From: Idiomarina sp. MD25a
GTDB lineage: Bacteria > Pseudomonadota > Gammaproteobacteria > Enterobacterales > Alteromonadaceae
Reading direction: 5' to 3'
Assembly (NCBI RefSeq): GCF_001870515.1
Contig: NZ_MDGT01000002.1
Coordinates: 186,066 to 250,065, forward strand
Length of the DNA: 64,000 bases
A program made the position numbers and the translations under genes. Below are positions 1 to 10,049 of the stretch, piece after piece. Each line of letters begins with the position of its first letter. The first letter of the stretch is position 1. The notes beneath the pieces are model-generated. The model was not told the origin of the DNA and searched no databases. It was given only the letters and a program-made list of their open reading frames with translations.

Positions 1-642
1 AAACGCGCTAAAACCACACACTGTTTGTCGAGTATTCTGTGTGAGCTGCGTATCGACTGGATGCGTAATGTGATGCACAAAGACAATCAAATTGCCGATG
101 CCTCACTTATCGGCAACGTAGAGCGTACAGTGACTTTCTTCGCTTCTTCGACCATTTTGGTGTTGGCGGGTGTAATTACCGTACTCGCGCATGCCGACCA
201 GCTAGTAAATGTACTCAACGAACTGCCGCTAACACCCACCGCGCATGTGAATATGGTGCAGTTTAAGCTTGCTGTGCTAGCGCTTATATTTATCTACGCC
301 TTTTTTAAATTTACTTGGGCTATAAGACAGTTTGGTTTCGTGTCGGTGTTGCTCGGTGTCAGCGTAAATTATCAGCAGAACCAACGTCCAGAAGAAGAAC
401 GTGAAGAGTTTGCTCGTCATGCTGCGAAAGTATTGGACCAATCCGGTCATGAATATAACAAAGGCTTAAGAACGTATTATTTTGCACTCGCGTACATGTC
501 ATGGTTTTTGCACCCTGTGATGCTGGTGGTATCAAGTGCCATTGTCGTTTGGGTATTGTACCGACGTGAGTATAAGTCACGGGTATTACGTGACTTATTA
601 GCTACCAAAGGGTTTGTCCCCGGGAAAAAAGTGAAGGAGTAA
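1..642 (+). CDS. DUF599-family membrane protein (5' partial)
   Basis: The reading frame is open to base 1, so the true start probably lies upstream of the window; the TTG at 25 and the ATG at 61 are only internal candidates. About four hydrophobic segments are visible (for example near residues 35-55, 80-100 and 155-180 counted from the TTG), separated by a charged loop rich in Glu and Arg. The pattern of an N-terminal RxxWM motif followed by membrane segments fits the DUF599 family of inner-membrane proteins, whose function is unknown to me. It ends one base before astE, so the two are probably co-transcribed. The family call is moderately secure; no role can be given. Confidence 0.7.
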   Translation, partial: KRAKTTHCLSSILCELRIDWMRNVMHKDNQIADASLIGNVERTVTFFASSTILVLAGVITVLAHADQLVNVLNELPLTPTAHVNMVQFKLAVLALIFIYAFFKFTWAIRQFGFVSVLLGVSVNYQQNQRPEEEREEFARHAAKVLDQSGHEYNKGLRTYYFALAYMSWFLHPVMLVVSSAIVVWVLYRREYKSRVLRDLLATKGFVPGKKVKE

Positions 643-643
643 G

Positions 644-1678
644 ATGGTGGACCAAGTGTTTAGCAATTTTCTTAACTGGACTCGACAGCACGAATGGGGC
701 TACCCCGAACAATTTCAGAAGAGATTAGATAACGGTACTCAATTAACGGTTTGGGACAGTGGCGTGTTGGTCGTTGAACCGGACCATGCCGGCGACAAAG
801 ATATTATTTTATCGTGTGCTGTTCATGGTAACGAAACCGCACCCATTGAAATTTGCAGCGATATTATTCAGGACATTATTTCGGGTGAACAGACAGTTGC
901 TCATCGCGTACTATTTCTTATTGCTAATCCAGCTTCAATTAATATTGAACAGCGGTTTGTCGAAGAAAATATGAACCGTTTATTTAGCGGTGCGCATAGT
1001 CAAGGTAGTAAACAGAATAAAGAACGTGAGCGTGCGAAAGAAATTGAAGGCTATTGCGAGCGTTTTTACGCATCGGCTCCAAAGGGAGAGCGTCGCCGTT
1101 ATCATTATGATTTGCACACCGCCATTCGCGACTCTAAGCGTGAAAAATTTGCCGTCCATCCGTTTACCGACGGTAAGCCATATCACCGTGAACAATTGCA
1201 GTTCTTACTCGCCTGCGGTGTTGATACCATTTTATTAAACCAGCAACCGACCACAACATTTTCCTATTTTTCATACAACACCTTCGGGGCTCAGGCATTT
1301 ACCGTTGAGCTGGGTAAAGTGAAAAAATTTGGCGAGAATAATCGTGCGGATTTCCAAGCGGCAGAAGATACGCTGCGTCGGCTAGTGGGTGAGCAAGTGC
1401 TTAGTTTCCCTGAGTTTGAACCAGAACAGCACTTTATGTTTGCTGAAGCGCAAACAATTAATCGTCAACACGAAGAATTTGAACTTAATTTCGCCGATGA
1501 CGTAGCTAACTTTACCGCTTTTGACAAAGGCGACCTATTAGCGATTGATGGTGGTGAAAATATTTACGCACAGCATGATGGCGAACATATTATTTTCCCT
1601 AATGCGCAGGTGGCATTGGGGCAACGCGCTTTGTTGACCGTAATCCGAGTGCCGACAGAATCACTCGAGCTGGTCTAA
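644..1678 (+). CDS. astE: Succinylglutamate desuccinylase AstE
   Basis: Zinc hydrolase of the M14/AstE-AspA family that releases glutamate and succinate from N-succinylglutamate, the last step of the arginine succinyltransferase pathway. The HGNETAP motif supplies zinc ligands His61 and Glu64, the third ligand is His158 in DLHTA, and the general base is probably Glu222 in FTVELG. The length of 344 residues matches the family. AAGGAG lies 5-10 bases before the ATG, which follows the upstream stop by one base. The other ast genes are not in the window, so this is a detached member of the pathway. The sequence does not exclude activity on related N-acyl amino acids. Confidence 0.92.
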   Translation: MVDQVFSNFLNWTRQHEWGYPEQFQKRLDNGTQLTVWDSGVLVVEPDHAGDKDIILSCAVHGNETAPIEICSDIIQDIISGEQTVAHRVLFLIANPASINIEQRFVEENMNRLFSGAHSQGSKQNKERERAKEIEGYCERFYASAPKGERRRYHYDLHTAIRDSKREKFAVHPFTDGKPYHREQLQFLLACGVDTILLNQQPTTTFSYFSYNTFGAQAFTVELGKVKKFGENNRADFQAAEDTLRRLVGEQVLSFPEFEPEQHFMFAEAQTINRQHEEFELNFADDVANFTAFDKGDLLAIDGGENIYAQHDGEHIIFPNAQVALGQRALLTVIRVPTESLELV

Positions 1679-1762
1679 TCTCCGCATAATATTTGTTAAA
1701 ACTGTTCGTTTCCATTTACACTAGGCCCACTGGATATTCTCCCGTGGGCTGTTTGCATGACA

Positions 1763-1780
1763 CTTTACGTAAAGGTAAAG
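1763..1780. promoter_or_regulatory. Palindromic operator upstream of bkd operon (LiuR-like)
   Basis: CTTTAC and GTAAAG form a perfect inverted repeat with a 6-base spacer, 43 bases before the bkdA1 start. MerR-family LiuR sites in gammaproteobacteria have this general form (TTTACGT...ACGTAAA), and LiuR is known to control branched-chain amino acid catabolism. The assignment to LiuR is inference; no liuR gene is in the window. Confidence 0.5.
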
Positions 1781-1823
1781 TAGCGGCAACTTTACACCCT
1801 GCTTAAAACCGAAAGAGAAGGTT

Positions 1824-3011
1824 ATGGCCAAGGATAAAAAACACAATACAGAGATAGTGACCCAGTCACAGTGGTTTGACAGTGACTCAGTAACTATTCC
1901 CATGCTCCAGCTTCTGAAAGAAGATGGCAGCTTACACAAAGGCGTTGAGATGCCAGAGTACGACAAGGATCTCATCGTAAAAATTCATGACACTATGTTG
2001 TTCATCCGTACCTTGGACGAACGCATGATTGCCGCACAGCGCCAAGGTCGTATTAGTTTCTACCTGGCTTCGCGTGGCGAAGAAGCTGAAAGCGTGGCTT
2101 CAGCGGCGGCGTTAGATCAAGGCGACATGATCATGGGTCAATACCGTGAGCAAGGCGCGCTGGCTTATCGTGGATTTACCGTAGAACAGTTCATGAACCA
2201 GTTGTTCTCAAACGAACAAGATCTTGGTAAAGGGCGTCAGATGCCGGTTCACTACGGATGTCGTGAGCTTAACTTCATGACCATCAGTTCGCCTCTGGGT
2301 ACTCAGATTCCACAGGCGACCGGTTACGCGTTTGGCCAAAAAATGGATAAAACCGGCAAATGTACTATTTGCTACTTCGGCGAGGGTGCTGCATCTGAAG
2401 GTGACTTCCACGCTGCACTGAACATGGCATCAGTTTATAAAGTGCCGGTAATCTTCTTCTGTCGAAATAACGGTTATGCGATTTCTACACCGTCTCAAGG
2501 TGAGCAATACGGCGGTGATGGTATCGCACCCCGTGGTATTGGTTACGGCATCAAAACTATCCGTGTCGATGGTAATGATGTGTTTGCTGTGTTGAAAGCA
2601 ACCCAAGAAGCACGTCGTCTCGCCGTTGAAGAAGACGAGCCTGTATTAATCGAGGCGATGTCTTATCGTATGTCGGGTCACTCAACCTCAGACGATCCGA
2701 CCGGCTACCGTACACGTGATGAAGAAGACGAGTGGAAAGTGAAAGATCCGCTTGAACGTCTGCAAAAGTGGATGCTGAACGAAGGTTGGTTGACCGAAGA
2801 GCACATCACCAGTCAGCATGAGAAAGTTAAAGCCAGCGTTTTAGCAGCACTGAAAGAGGCCGAGAAAGTGCCAGCTCCTCACATTGATGAACTTATCAAT
2901 GACGTTTACGACCAACCGAATGAGTTGCTTAAAGAACAGCTTGAAGAACTTAAAGAACACATTCGCAAATATCCGGATGCCTATCCGAAAACGTCGGGGA
3001 GACTGGACTAA
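1824..3011 (+). CDS. bkdA1: Branched-chain 2-oxoacid dehydrogenase E1 alpha subunit
   Basis: Thiamine-diphosphate decarboxylase subunit that oxidatively decarboxylates the keto acids of valine, leucine and isoleucine and passes the acyl group to the E2 lipoyl arm. The ThDP-binding region is visible as [15 protein letters not shown] followed by the NNGYAIS segment, and the phosphorylation-loop-like stretch [17 protein letters not shown] is typical of E1 alpha chains of this family. Its 395 residues are usual for the two-chain E1. It heads a three-gene operon; the stop overlaps the next ATG by one base, indicating translational coupling. A pyruvate dehydrogenase E1 alpha is a weaker alternative, since bacteria of this group normally use a single-chain AceE. 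Confidence 0.92.
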   Translation: MAKDKKHNTEIVTQSQWFDSDSVTIPMLQLLKEDGSLHKGVEMPEYDKDLIVKIHDTMLFIRTLDERMIAAQRQGRISFYLASRGEEAESVASAAALDQGDMIMGQYREQGALAYRGFTVEQFMNQLFSNEQDLGKGRQMPVHYGCRELNFMTISSPLGTQIPQATGYAFGQKMDKTGKCTICYFGEGAASEGDFHAALNMASVYKVPVIFFCRNNGYAISTPSQGEQYGGDGIAPRGIGYGIKTIRVDGNDVFAVLKATQEARRLAVEEDEPVLIEAMSYRMSGHSTSDDPTGYRTRDEEDEWKVKDPLERLQKWMLNEGWLTEEHITSQHEKVKASVLAALKEAEKVPAPHIDELINDVYDQPNELLKEQLEELKEHIRKYPDAYPKTSGRLD

Positions 3012-3988
3012 TGGCTAAAATGAATTTACTACAAGCCATCAACAGCGCCTTAGACCTGGCGATGGCTAAGCACGACAACGTATACAGCTTCGGTGAAGAT
3101 ACTGGCGGCTTCGGTGGCGTATTCCGCGCGACCTCAGGCTTAACCGAGAAATATGGTAAACACCGTAACTTTAATACGCCGCTCGTTGAGCAGGGTATTA
3201 TTGGTTTCGCGAATGGCTTGGCATCACAAGGCAGCTACGCCGTCGCAGAAATCCAGTTCGGCGATTATATCTTCCCAGCGTTTGACCAAATCGTTAACGA
3301 ATCAGCTAAGTTCCGCTATCGCTCAGGTAACGAGTTTAACGTCGGTGGTTTAACGATTCGTACGCCGTATGGCGGTGGTATTGCAGGTGGTCACTATCAC
3401 TCGCAATCTCCGGAAGCCTATTTTGCACATACGCCGGGCCTAAAAATCGTCATGCCACGTAACCCATACGAAGCCAAAGGGTTATTGCTGAGCAGTATCT
3501 TTGACCCCAACCCGGTTCTGTTCATGGAGCCTAAGCGCTTATACCGAGCTTCAACCGGTGATGTACCAGAGGAAGAGTACACGATTCCTCTCGGTCAAGC
3601 TGAGGTGGTTAAAGAAGGCGCTGACATCACGCTACTCGCGTGGGGCGCACAAATGGAAATGACTGAAAAAGCGGCTGAACTTGCTGAGAAAGACGGTGTT
3701 TCATGTGAAATAATCGATCTGCGCACGATTTTGCCGTGGGACGTAAAAACCGTCACTGAGTCGGTGTTGAAAACGGGACGTTTAGTTATCAGCCAAGAAG
3801 CGCCGATAACCAGCGGCTTTGCGAGTGAAATCGCAGCGACAGTACAGGATAAATGCTTCTTGTATCTTGAATCGCCGATTGCGCGCGTGTGTGGTTTGGA
3901 TGTTCCTTATCCATTGTGCCATGAGAAAGAATATATGGCGGATCATCTGAAGATCTACGAAGCCATTAAACGCACGATGAACTACTAA
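3011..3988 (+). CDS. bkdA2: Branched-chain 2-oxoacid dehydrogenase E1 beta subunit
   Basis: Partner of the E1 alpha chain, forming the alpha2-beta2 heterotetramer. The opening segment with [20 protein letters not shown] contains the conserved Glu of the ThDP activation site, and the [19 protein letters not shown] and [12 protein letters not shown] stretches are characteristic of the transketolase central and C-terminal domains. Its 325 residues match the family. The ATG shares its A with the upstream TAA (TAATG), and the E2 gene follows after 11 bases. No E3 (lpd) gene is in the operon, so the complex presumably borrows the shared lipoamide dehydrogenase; that is inference. Confidence 0.93.
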   Translation: MAKMNLLQAINSALDLAMAKHDNVYSFGEDTGGFGGVFRATSGLTEKYGKHRNFNTPLVEQGIIGFANGLASQGSYAVAEIQFGDYIFPAFDQIVNESAKFRYRSGNEFNVGGLTIRTPYGGGIAGGHYHSQSPEAYFAHTPGLKIVMPRNPYEAKGLLLSSIFDPNPVLFMEPKRLYRASTGDVPEEEYTIPLGQAEVVKEGADITLLAWGAQMEMTEKAAELAEKDGVSCEIIDLRTILPWDVKTVTESVLKTGRLVISQEAPITSGFASEIAATVQDKCFLYLESPIARVCGLDVPYPLCHEKEYMADHLKIYEAIKRTMNY

Positions 3989-3999
3989 GGGTCAATGTC

Positions 4000-5547
4000 A
4001 TGAGTAAAGATTTTATTCTGCCGGATATTGGTGAAGGCATCGTCGAGTGTGAAATTGTTGAATGGCTTGTAGCCGAAGGCGATACCGTAAAAGAAGACCA
4101 GCCGGTTGTTGAAGTAATGACCGACAAGGCGATGGTTGAAATTCCTGCGAAGGATGATGGCGTTGTTGAGAAGCTGTATTACCAGAAAGGTGATATCGCA
4201 AAAGTTCACGAGCCGTTATTCCGCATCAACGCCGAAGGTGATGCTTCTGATGATGCTGCGCCGGCATCTGACGATGCCGCACCTGCTTCTTCGGATGATG
4301 CTGAAACCACTGATTTCATTCTGCCGGATATCGGTGAGGGTATCGTGGAATGCGAAATTGTTGAATGGCTCGTCAGCGAAGGCGATGAGGTCAAAGAAGA
4401 TCAGCCCGTTGTCGAAGTCATGACTGACAAAGCGACAGTTGAAATCCCGGCTAAAGAAGATGGCAAAGTGGTTAAGCTTTATCACAAGAAAGGTGATATC
4501 GCTGAGGTTCACAAACCGTTATTCGCACTGCAACCTGCCGGTGGCGTTGAGCCAAGCAAGCAGACTAAAGATTCAGCACAAGCGCAGCAGAAGAACACAC
4601 CAAGTCAATCGGCTGATGGTGGGGCAGAACCGGCGCAACCAGCGCGTCAAGGTAAGGCCGTTGCGAGTCCTGCGGTGCGTCGTTTAGCGCGTGAAAATAG
4701 CATTAACATCGCGGATGTGCCAGGTTCTGGTAAAAAAGGTCGGGTGTTAAAACAAGACATTAAAGACTTTGTTGCCGGTGATAAGTCAGCATCACAAGCG
4801 AGTACGCAACAGCAAACGACTACTTCTGCACAGCAGAGCGGTGGTTCGCGTACCGAAGCAATCCGTGGTGTGAAAGCGGCGATGGCGAAGCAGATGATGA
4901 ACTCTGTCAGCACAATTCCGCACTTCACTTACTCGGACGAGTTTGACCTGACGAACTTGATTGCATTGCGGGAAAAACTCAAAGAGCAATATAAAGAACA
5001 AGGTGTTCGTCTGACGGTGATGCCGTTCTTTATCAAGGCGCTGTCATTGGCGCTGAAAGAGTTCCCTATCATGAATGCACAGGTCAACGATGATTGCACG
5101 GAAGTCACTTATTTTGACGACCACAACATCGGCATGGCGGTTGATACCAAAATTGGCTTGTTGGTACCTAACGTAAAACAGGTACAAAACAAGAGTATTA
5201 TCGATGTTGCGAATGAAGTGACACGTCTAACCCAAGCCGCACGTGAAGGCAAAGTGCCGCAAGCGGACATGAAGGGCGGTACTATCAGCATTTCAAACAT
5301 CGGTGTTATTGGTGGCACGGTGGCAACGCCGATTATTAATAAGCCGGAGGCAGCGATTGTCGCTTTAGGTAAAGTACAAGAACTGCCGCGTTTTGATGCG
5401 GATGGTCAAGTGGTTGCACGTAAGATGATGACGGTGAGCTGGTCGGGTGACCACCGTATTATCGATGGCGGCACCATCGCGCGCTTTAACAAGCGTTGGC
5501 AAGAGTTTCTTGAAGATCCCACCAGCATGCTGGTAAATATGGTCTAA
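4000..5547 (+). CDS. bkdB: Branched-chain 2-oxoacid dehydrogenase E2 (dihydrolipoyl acyltransferase), two lipoyl domains
   Basis: Core acyltransferase of the complex. Domain order: lipoyl domain 1 (about residues 3-78, lipoylated Lys43 in DKAMVE), an Ala/Asp/Ser linker, lipoyl domain 2 (about 104-178, Lys144 in DKATVE), a second linker, the E1/E3-binding domain (about 223-260, starting ASPAVRRLAREN), a Gln/Ser/Thr-rich linker, then the catalytic domain with active-site His485 in DHRIIDGG. The two lipoyl domains are near-identical over 70 codons, a recent-looking internal duplication at a 303-base offset. BkdB proteins usually carry one lipoyl domain, so two is a variation on the theme. A strong terminator follows. 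Confidence 0.93.
   Translation: MSKDFILPDIGEGIVECEIVEWLVAEGDTVKEDQPVVEVMTDKAMVEIPAKDDGVVEKLYYQKGDIAKVHEPLFRINAEGDASDDAAPASDDAAPASSDDAETTDFILPDIGEGIVECEIVEWLVSEGDEVKEDQPVVEVMTDKATVEIPAKEDGKVVKLYHKKGDIAEVHKPLFALQPAGGVEPSKQTKDSAQAQQKNTPSQSADGGAEPAQPARQGKAVASPAVRRLARENSINIADVPGSGKKGRVLKQDIKDFVAGDKSASQASTQQQTTTSAQQSGGSRTEAIRGVKAAMAKQMMNSVSTIPHFTYSDEFDLTNLIALREKLKEQYKEQGVRLTVMPFFIKALSLALKEFPIMNAQVNDDCTEVTYFDDHNIGMAVDTKIGLLVPNVKQVQNKSIIDVANEVTRLTQAAREGKVPQADMKGGTISISNIGVIGGTVATPIINKPEAAIVALGKVQELPRFDADGQVVARKMMTVSWSGDHRIIDGGTIARFNKRWQEFLEDPTSMLVNMV
4009..4523 (+). repeat. Internal tandem duplication of lipoyl domain coding sequence
   Basis: Bases 4009-4220 and 4312-4523 are two highly similar copies separated by a 93-base linker. 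The offset is exactly 303 bases with no gap visible along the repeat. Confidence 0.85.
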
Positions 5548-5561
5548 CAAGGCTAGATAGT

Positions 5562-5590
5562 AAAAAGGCGCTCCATAGAGCGCCTTTTTT
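5562..5590. terminator. Bidirectional intrinsic terminator between bkdB and the EamA gene
   Basis: AGGCGCT (5566-5572) pairs with AGCGCCT (5579-5585) and is flanked by an A run and a T run, so it can end both convergent transcripts. Confidence 0.9.
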
Positions 5591-5598
5591 AATGGCCA

Positions 5599-6492
5599 TC
5601 AGCCCAGAGATTTCTTTTTAATGCGAATACGCTGAAAAACCAATCCCGAGATAATCAGGACTAAGCCGGCGATGGTGCTCAGATGAATTGTTTCACCAAT
5701 GATTTGGTTGAGTAAAATCAGCGAAATAAACGGCGATAAAAATATCAAATTACTAATAAGGGATGTGTTGGTCGCAGTTTTCATTGCGCTCATCCACAGT
5801 AAGAAGGTAATCCCCATTTCGAATAAGCCAACATAGCTTACTGCCAGCCAGCCTTGCCATGGGATCCCGCTCCAATCGTCAAACCATACTGATGCAACCC
5901 ACAAGAATGGAAGCGATAAACCGAAAGCAAGTACTAACTGTACGACCGAATCAGCGTTACGTTTGGTATTGATAATCCAGTACAAGGCCCAGAGAAAGGT
6001 TGATAGTAGCGCCCAAAGAACGCCTTCTAGATTACTGAATGAAAGTCCTATAACATCGCCCCGCGTTGCAATCACCAGCACGCCTAAGTAGCCCAGAGCG
6101 CTGGCAAACCAATCCCGCTTACGAATCTTTTGTTTAAGTAATACGGCTGCCATAAATGTGAGCGCAATGGCCCAGGTATAGTTGAGCGGTTGAGCCTCCG
6201 AAGCGGGAAGCAACGAGTAGGCCTCGAACAGCACCAAGTAGTAAACGGTGGGGTTGAGCACACCAATTAATAGGTAATAGAGCGGCATCCTACGCAGCTC
6301 AAGCAAAAGTTGCGCTTGCTTACGTTGAATAAATGCCACCAAGGTCAGCACGAGGCATGAAACCGTACTCGCAGCGGTCACCATTTGCAGAGGGGAAAGG
6401 TAGTTAAGCGTGATCTTGAAGGCGGTTGCTACCGTAGACCATAGCAACACAGCGGAAAGTGCATAAAGAAACGCCTTTTTGTCGTTTTCCAT
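5599..6492 (-). CDS. EamA/DMT-superfamily transporter
   Basis: Inner-membrane protein of 297 residues with about ten hydrophobic helices arranged as two EamA repeats of five, the usual architecture of drug/metabolite exporters of the RhaT/YdcZ/RarD type. The first repeat includes FLYALSAVLLWSTVATAFK with the Trp-Ser-Thr pattern of the first helix; the second repeat starts near GVLWALLSTFLWALYW. The C-terminus is basic (RIRIKKK), as expected on the cytoplasmic side. The substrate cannot be told from the sequence. It stands alone, convergent to the bkd operon and divergent from the VOC gene; a start at 6492 is preceded by a purine-rich GGGGG-type ribosome site. Confidence 0.88.
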   Translation of the reverse strand: MENDKKAFLYALSAVLLWSTVATAFKITLNYLSPLQMVTAASTVSCLVLTLVAFIQRKQAQLLLELRRMPLYYLLIGVLNPTVYYLVLFEAYSLLPASEAQPLNYTWAIALTFMAAVLLKQKIRKRDWFASALGYLGVLVIATRGDVIGLSFSNLEGVLWALLSTFLWALYWIINTKRNADSVVQLVLAFGLSLPFLWVASVWFDDWSGIPWQGWLAVSYVGLFEMGITFLLWMSAMKTATNTSLISNLIFLSPFISLILLNQIIGETIHLSTIAGLVLIISGLVFQRIRIKKKSLG

Positions 6493-6587
6493 TATCCCCC
6501 CTTAGTGCAAATCATGTGATTGGCGCGGAGAATAGCGCACTTTGGGGTGAGTGCCTAGCTTAGTTTAAATGGAGTTTAAAAGGTCGT

Positions 6588-7004
6588 ATGAGTGGATATT
6601 TAAGTGTCATCACTTTGGTTGTCGATGACCTCAATCGAAGTTTTGAGTTTTACAATCAAGTATTTGATTGGCCTAATAAAGGCTTGCAAGGTAATCGAGA
6701 AGATGACACCCAAGTGGCATTTTTTTCGCCGCAGGGGAACGTGAAAATTGCACTTTGGCCACGCGAAAGCTTTAATCGCCAACTAGAGATCAATAGCGTC
6801 CACTCGCCTTGCATGGGTACCACGATGCAAAGCCTCAATGTGGAATCGGAAGCTGCAGTGGAAGCCTTATTTGATCGCGCTATGCACGCCTTTGCAGAAT
6901 CCATCAAGCCACCCCATTGGCAACCATGGCATTGCTATGGTGCCTACTTTAAAGACCCAGATGGCCACTTGTGGGAAATCACCTTTAATCCATCCAAAGC
7001 TTAA
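6588..7004 (+). CDS. VOC (glyoxalase/dioxygenase fold) family protein
   Basis: A 138-residue single-domain protein of the vicinal-oxygen-chelate fold. It opens with the typical beta strand YLSVITLVVDDLNRSFEFYNQVFDW and ends with YFKDPDGHLWEITFNP, where the late Glu is the usual metal ligand; the N-terminal strand lacks the canonical His ligand (Thr or Val instead), so metal binding is uncertain. Members include glyoxalase I, antibiotic-binding proteins and uncharacterised enzymes; the sequence does not decide between them. Monocistronic, divergent from the EamA transporter. Confidence 0.82.
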   Translation: MSGYLSVITLVVDDLNRSFEFYNQVFDWPNKGLQGNREDDTQVAFFSPQGNVKIALWPRESFNRQLEINSVHSPCMGTTMQSLNVESEAAVEALFDRAMHAFAESIKPPHWQPWHCYGAYFKDPDGHLWEITFNPSKA

Positions 7005-7047
7005 GAGATAAGTTCATCGCTTAGTTGCAAGGATTGTTAGTAACACT

Positions 7048-7069
7048 TTTTAGAGTGCACGCTCTAAAA
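7048..7069. promoter_or_regulatory. Perfect 8-bp inverted repeat just upstream of chemoreceptor gene
   Basis: TTTTAGAG (7048-7055) and CTCTAAAA (7062-7069) are separated by six bases and end just before the GGAGG ribosome site. There is no following T run, so a terminator is unlikely. It could be an operator or a translation-affecting hairpin. Confidence 0.35.
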
Positions 7070-7083
7070 TGCCGGAGGAAAGT

Positions 7084-8388
7084 ATGTTTAATCGGCAATT
7101 AAAACAACAACTTGAGACGACACAGCAAGTCGCTTCACAGCTGCAGTCGACGTTTGACGCAATTGATGACCACGTCGCACGCATCGACTTTACCCCAGCA
7201 GGTGACGTCATTGATGCTAACAGCGTATTTTTAGCCGCGATGCAGTGTTCATTAGAGGCTATCGTCGGGCGCCATCATCGGCAATTCTGTGATAGCGAGC
7301 TTGCCTCCTCGGACGACTATCACCAGTTTTGGCGGGATCTTGCTCAGGGGGTTGCGAAAAAAGGTCGGTTTAAGCGTCGACGTCCAACAGGTGAGGAACT
7401 GTGGTTAGAGGCGACATACTTTCCCGTGCGCGATGCTCAGGGGCGCGTGAATCGTATTATGAAAATTGCTTCGGATGTCACCGCCGAGGTGGAGCAGCTC
7501 AATCGACAACGTTCGATTACCGAAGCGATTAGCCGCTCGATGGCGGCTATTGAGTTTGATACCCAAGGTCACGTGTTGTGGGCAAATGATAACTTTTGCC
7601 GAACCATGGGTTATCGACTCGAGGATATTCAGGGTAAACATCATCGAATATTCTGTGATGACAGTTTCTATCAAAAACACCCTGATTTTTGGCAAAAGTT
7701 GAGTCAGGGTCAGTTTGAAGCCGGTCAGTTTAAACGTATTCGCAAAAATGGCGAGAATATTTATTTAGAAGCGACCTATAACCCGATTAAAGATGACAAC
7801 GGCACAGTGCAATCGATTATTAAGTTTGCGACCGATATAACCGAGCAAGCCGTTGCTTCACAGCAAGCTGAAGAAGCGGCTGAAATAGCTCAGAGTACCT
7901 CGCTACAAACGGCGCATATTGTTAAAGATGCGATGAAGGGTATTCAACGTAATACGAACACGGCTGCTGATATCGTCAAACGGAGCGAGCAAGCGGATGC
8001 AGTAGTGCAAGAACTCAAGTCGCAGTCGGTTAAAATCAGTGAAACGGTAAAAACCATTAATGGTCTTGCTGATCAAACCAACCTGTTAGCACTGAATGCG
8101 GCGATTGAGGCAGCGCGTGCCGGTGAACATGGGCGAGGCTTTGCTGTGGTGGCGGATGAAGTGCGTCAGTTGGCTACCCGGACAACGCAGGCAACCGCTG
8201 AGATCAGTCAAGTGATGACCATGAGTGAGGGCGTTTCTGCCCGAATTTCTGAAAATATGGCGGCGATTCAGCAGGTCGCCCAAACCGGCGAAGAACAGAT
8301 GCAGGAAATTCGCGCCATTATGGAGGAAATTGATCAAGGGGCGAACAACGTGGTGAACGCTGTCGCCCGCTTGAACGTGGGTCATTAG
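7084..8388 (+). CDS. Soluble methyl-accepting chemotaxis protein with two PAS domains
   Basis: Sensory protein of about 434 residues. Two consecutive PAS domains of the Aer2/BdlA type are visible (about 15-135 and 140-260), each holding the GxHHRxFCD motif and an ATYFPV/ATYNPI strand. A short MCP signalling hairpin follows, with the highly conserved tip [30 protein letters not shown] that contacts CheA and CheW. No membrane segment is seen, so it is cytosolic and probably senses a redox or gas signal through PAS; this is inference. I chose the ATG at 7084 over 7069 because GGAGG lies 5 bases before it. Its stop overlaps the convergent AbgT stop. Confidence 0.88.
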   Translation: MFNRQLKQQLETTQQVASQLQSTFDAIDDHVARIDFTPAGDVIDANSVFLAAMQCSLEAIVGRHHRQFCDSELASSDDYHQFWRDLAQGVAKKGRFKRRRPTGEELWLEATYFPVRDAQGRVNRIMKIASDVTAEVEQLNRQRSITEAISRSMAAIEFDTQGHVLWANDNFCRTMGYRLEDIQGKHHRIFCDDSFYQKHPDFWQKLSQGQFEAGQFKRIRKNGENIYLEATYNPIKDDNGTVQSIIKFATDITEQAVASQQAEEAAEIAQSTSLQTAHIVKDAMKGIQRNTNTAADIVKRSEQADAVVQELKSQSVKISETVKTINGLADQTNLLALNAAIEAARAGEHGRGFAVVADEVRQLATRTTQATAEISQVMTMSEGVSARISENMAAIQQVAQTGEEQMQEIRAIMEEIDQGANNVVNAVARLNVGH

Positions 8389-9956
8389 CCGGCTGCTGGG
8401 TAAGCGTAGCTTGAGCCAAAGCCCAGCGGAATGCCGAGTGTCCAGTAAAGAACCAAGAAAATAGACCAAATAACCAGTAACGCAATCGAGTACGGTAGCA
8501 TCATGGATACTAAGGTACCAATGCCCGTACTCTTAACATAGCGCTGACAGTACAACACGATCAGTGGGAAGTAGGGCAATAACGGCGTAATAATATTACT
8601 GCTCGAATCCCCGACTCGATAGGCGGCCTGCGTCAAATCAGGCGAGTAACCGAGTTGCATCAACATCGGTACTAAGATCGGCGAAATAAGCGCCCATTTA
8701 GCGGATGATGAGCCAACAAACAGGTTGATGAACGCCACTAGAAAAACAATACCCACCATGGTCACCCCACCAGATAACTCTAATGAAGCGAGGAAGGTGG
8801 CACCTTTGACGGATAGCAACGTGCCTAGCTGTGAATCCCCGAATGCCTTAATAAACAGTGCGCAGAAGAATGCCATGACAATGTAGTACGCCATACCTTC
8901 CATCGCGGTCGACATCGCTTTGATGACATCCTGTGAGTTAGTAAAGGTTTTCGCGACAAAGCCGTGCACAATGCCTGGTACCACGAAGAATAAGAATATC
9001 AGCGGTACAATCATGCCAAATATGGGCGCCGTCACACTGGCAAGATTGCCCTCGCTGTCTGCGAGTGGTGACTGGTCTATGACTGCAAGATAGGTCAGCA
9101 GGGCGGCACCCGCGAGCATGGTCATCACCGCTGTCTTAAACGCTTTTTTATCTTGTGGTGTGACATCATCAAGCTGCGGCATATCCTCTTGGTCGCCATC
9201 AATGGGCACGTTTTTAAGGCGTGGCTCAATGACTTTGTCCGTTAAAAACCAACCAATGGCAACCACCACCAATGAAGACACCGCTGTGAATGCATAGTTG
9301 TTAAGCGGGTTCAGTTGTACTGAAGGGTCAATAATCTGTGCAGCGCTCTCGGTAAAGCCTTGTAGTAAGGGGTCAATCGCCGAGGGCACAAAGTTCGCGC
9401 TAAAGCCCCCTGAGACACCGGCAAATGCGGCTGCGATACCTGCCAACGGGTGACGTCCTGCCGCGTAGAAAATAACACCACCTAACGGGATAACCAGCAC
9501 ATAACCCGCATCTACAGCAGTGTGACTGACGATTGCAACCAAAATAAGCATGGGGGTTAACAGCATTTTGGGTGTAACACGCAGCATCAATTTGATACCT
9601 ACGTTAATAAAGCCCGAACGCTCGGCTACCCCGACACCCAACATGGCAACTAAGACCACACCGAGTGGCGCAAAGGTCATAAAGGTATTGACCATCCCCG
9701 TGAGGAATGACGTCAGTTGATCGCTCGCTAATAAATTGGTGATGGTGATGGCATCACCGGTGACGGGGTGGCGTTCGGCAAAGTCGACATACGAAAGTCC
9801 CCACGAAACAAAGGCGACAATAATCAGTAGGCCAAAAAACATCACTGCCGGGTCCGGTAACTTATTACCGACTTTTTCGATGCCATCTAGGAACCGATTC
9901 AGCAATGTATTCGGCGACTGTTTTGCCGTAGGCGTAGGCGTTTCAGAATCGCTCAT
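8385..9956 (-). CDS. AbgT-family transporter
   Basis: Inner-membrane protein of 523 residues with about eleven hydrophobic segments, matching AbgT/YdaH carriers. E. coli AbgT takes up p-aminobenzoyl-glutamate; several homologues export sulfonamides, and the substrate here is not decided. Family hallmarks visible are the N-terminal [20 protein letters not shown] stretch, the conserved [16 protein letters not shown] loop and the [18 protein letters not shown] segment near the C-terminus, which belong to the substrate-binding hairpins. It is not next to abgA/abgB, so a folate-catabolite uptake operon is not supported. Convergent with the chemoreceptor (4-base overlap), divergent from rnhB. Confidence 0.9.
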   Translation of the reverse strand: MSDSETPTPTAKQSPNTLLNRFLDGIEKVGNKLPDPAVMFFGLLIIVAFVSWGLSYVDFAERHPVTGDAITITNLLASDQLTSFLTGMVNTFMTFAPLGVVLVAMLGVGVAERSGFINVGIKLMLRVTPKMLLTPMLILVAIVSHTAVDAGYVLVIPLGGVIFYAAGRHPLAGIAAAFAGVSGGFSANFVPSAIDPLLQGFTESAAQIIDPSVQLNPLNNYAFTAVSSLVVVAIGWFLTDKVIEPRLKNVPIDGDQEDMPQLDDVTPQDKKAFKTAVMTMLAGAALLTYLAVIDQSPLADSEGNLASVTAPIFGMIVPLIFLFFVVPGIVHGFVAKTFTNSQDVIKAMSTAMEGMAYYIVMAFFCALFIKAFGDSQLGTLLSVKGATFLASLELSGGVTMVGIVFLVAFINLFVGSSSAKWALISPILVPMLMQLGYSPDLTQAAYRVGDSSSNIITPLLPYFPLIVLYCQRYVKSTGIGTLVSMMLPYSIALLVIWSIFLVLYWTLGIPLGFGSSYAYPAAG

Positions 9957-10049
9957 GGTATCCTCTTATTAAAGTTAGAATGGTTAAATTTAAAATGCTG
10001 TGGAAAATGTTATCACAGTGTTAACAAACGAAGGTAGAGACTTTACGCG

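Noticed and set aside
7069-7083. Upstream ATG of the chemoreceptor
   Set aside because: It lies at the edge of an inverted repeat with no ribosome site, while the ATG at 7084 has GGAGG at ideal spacing.
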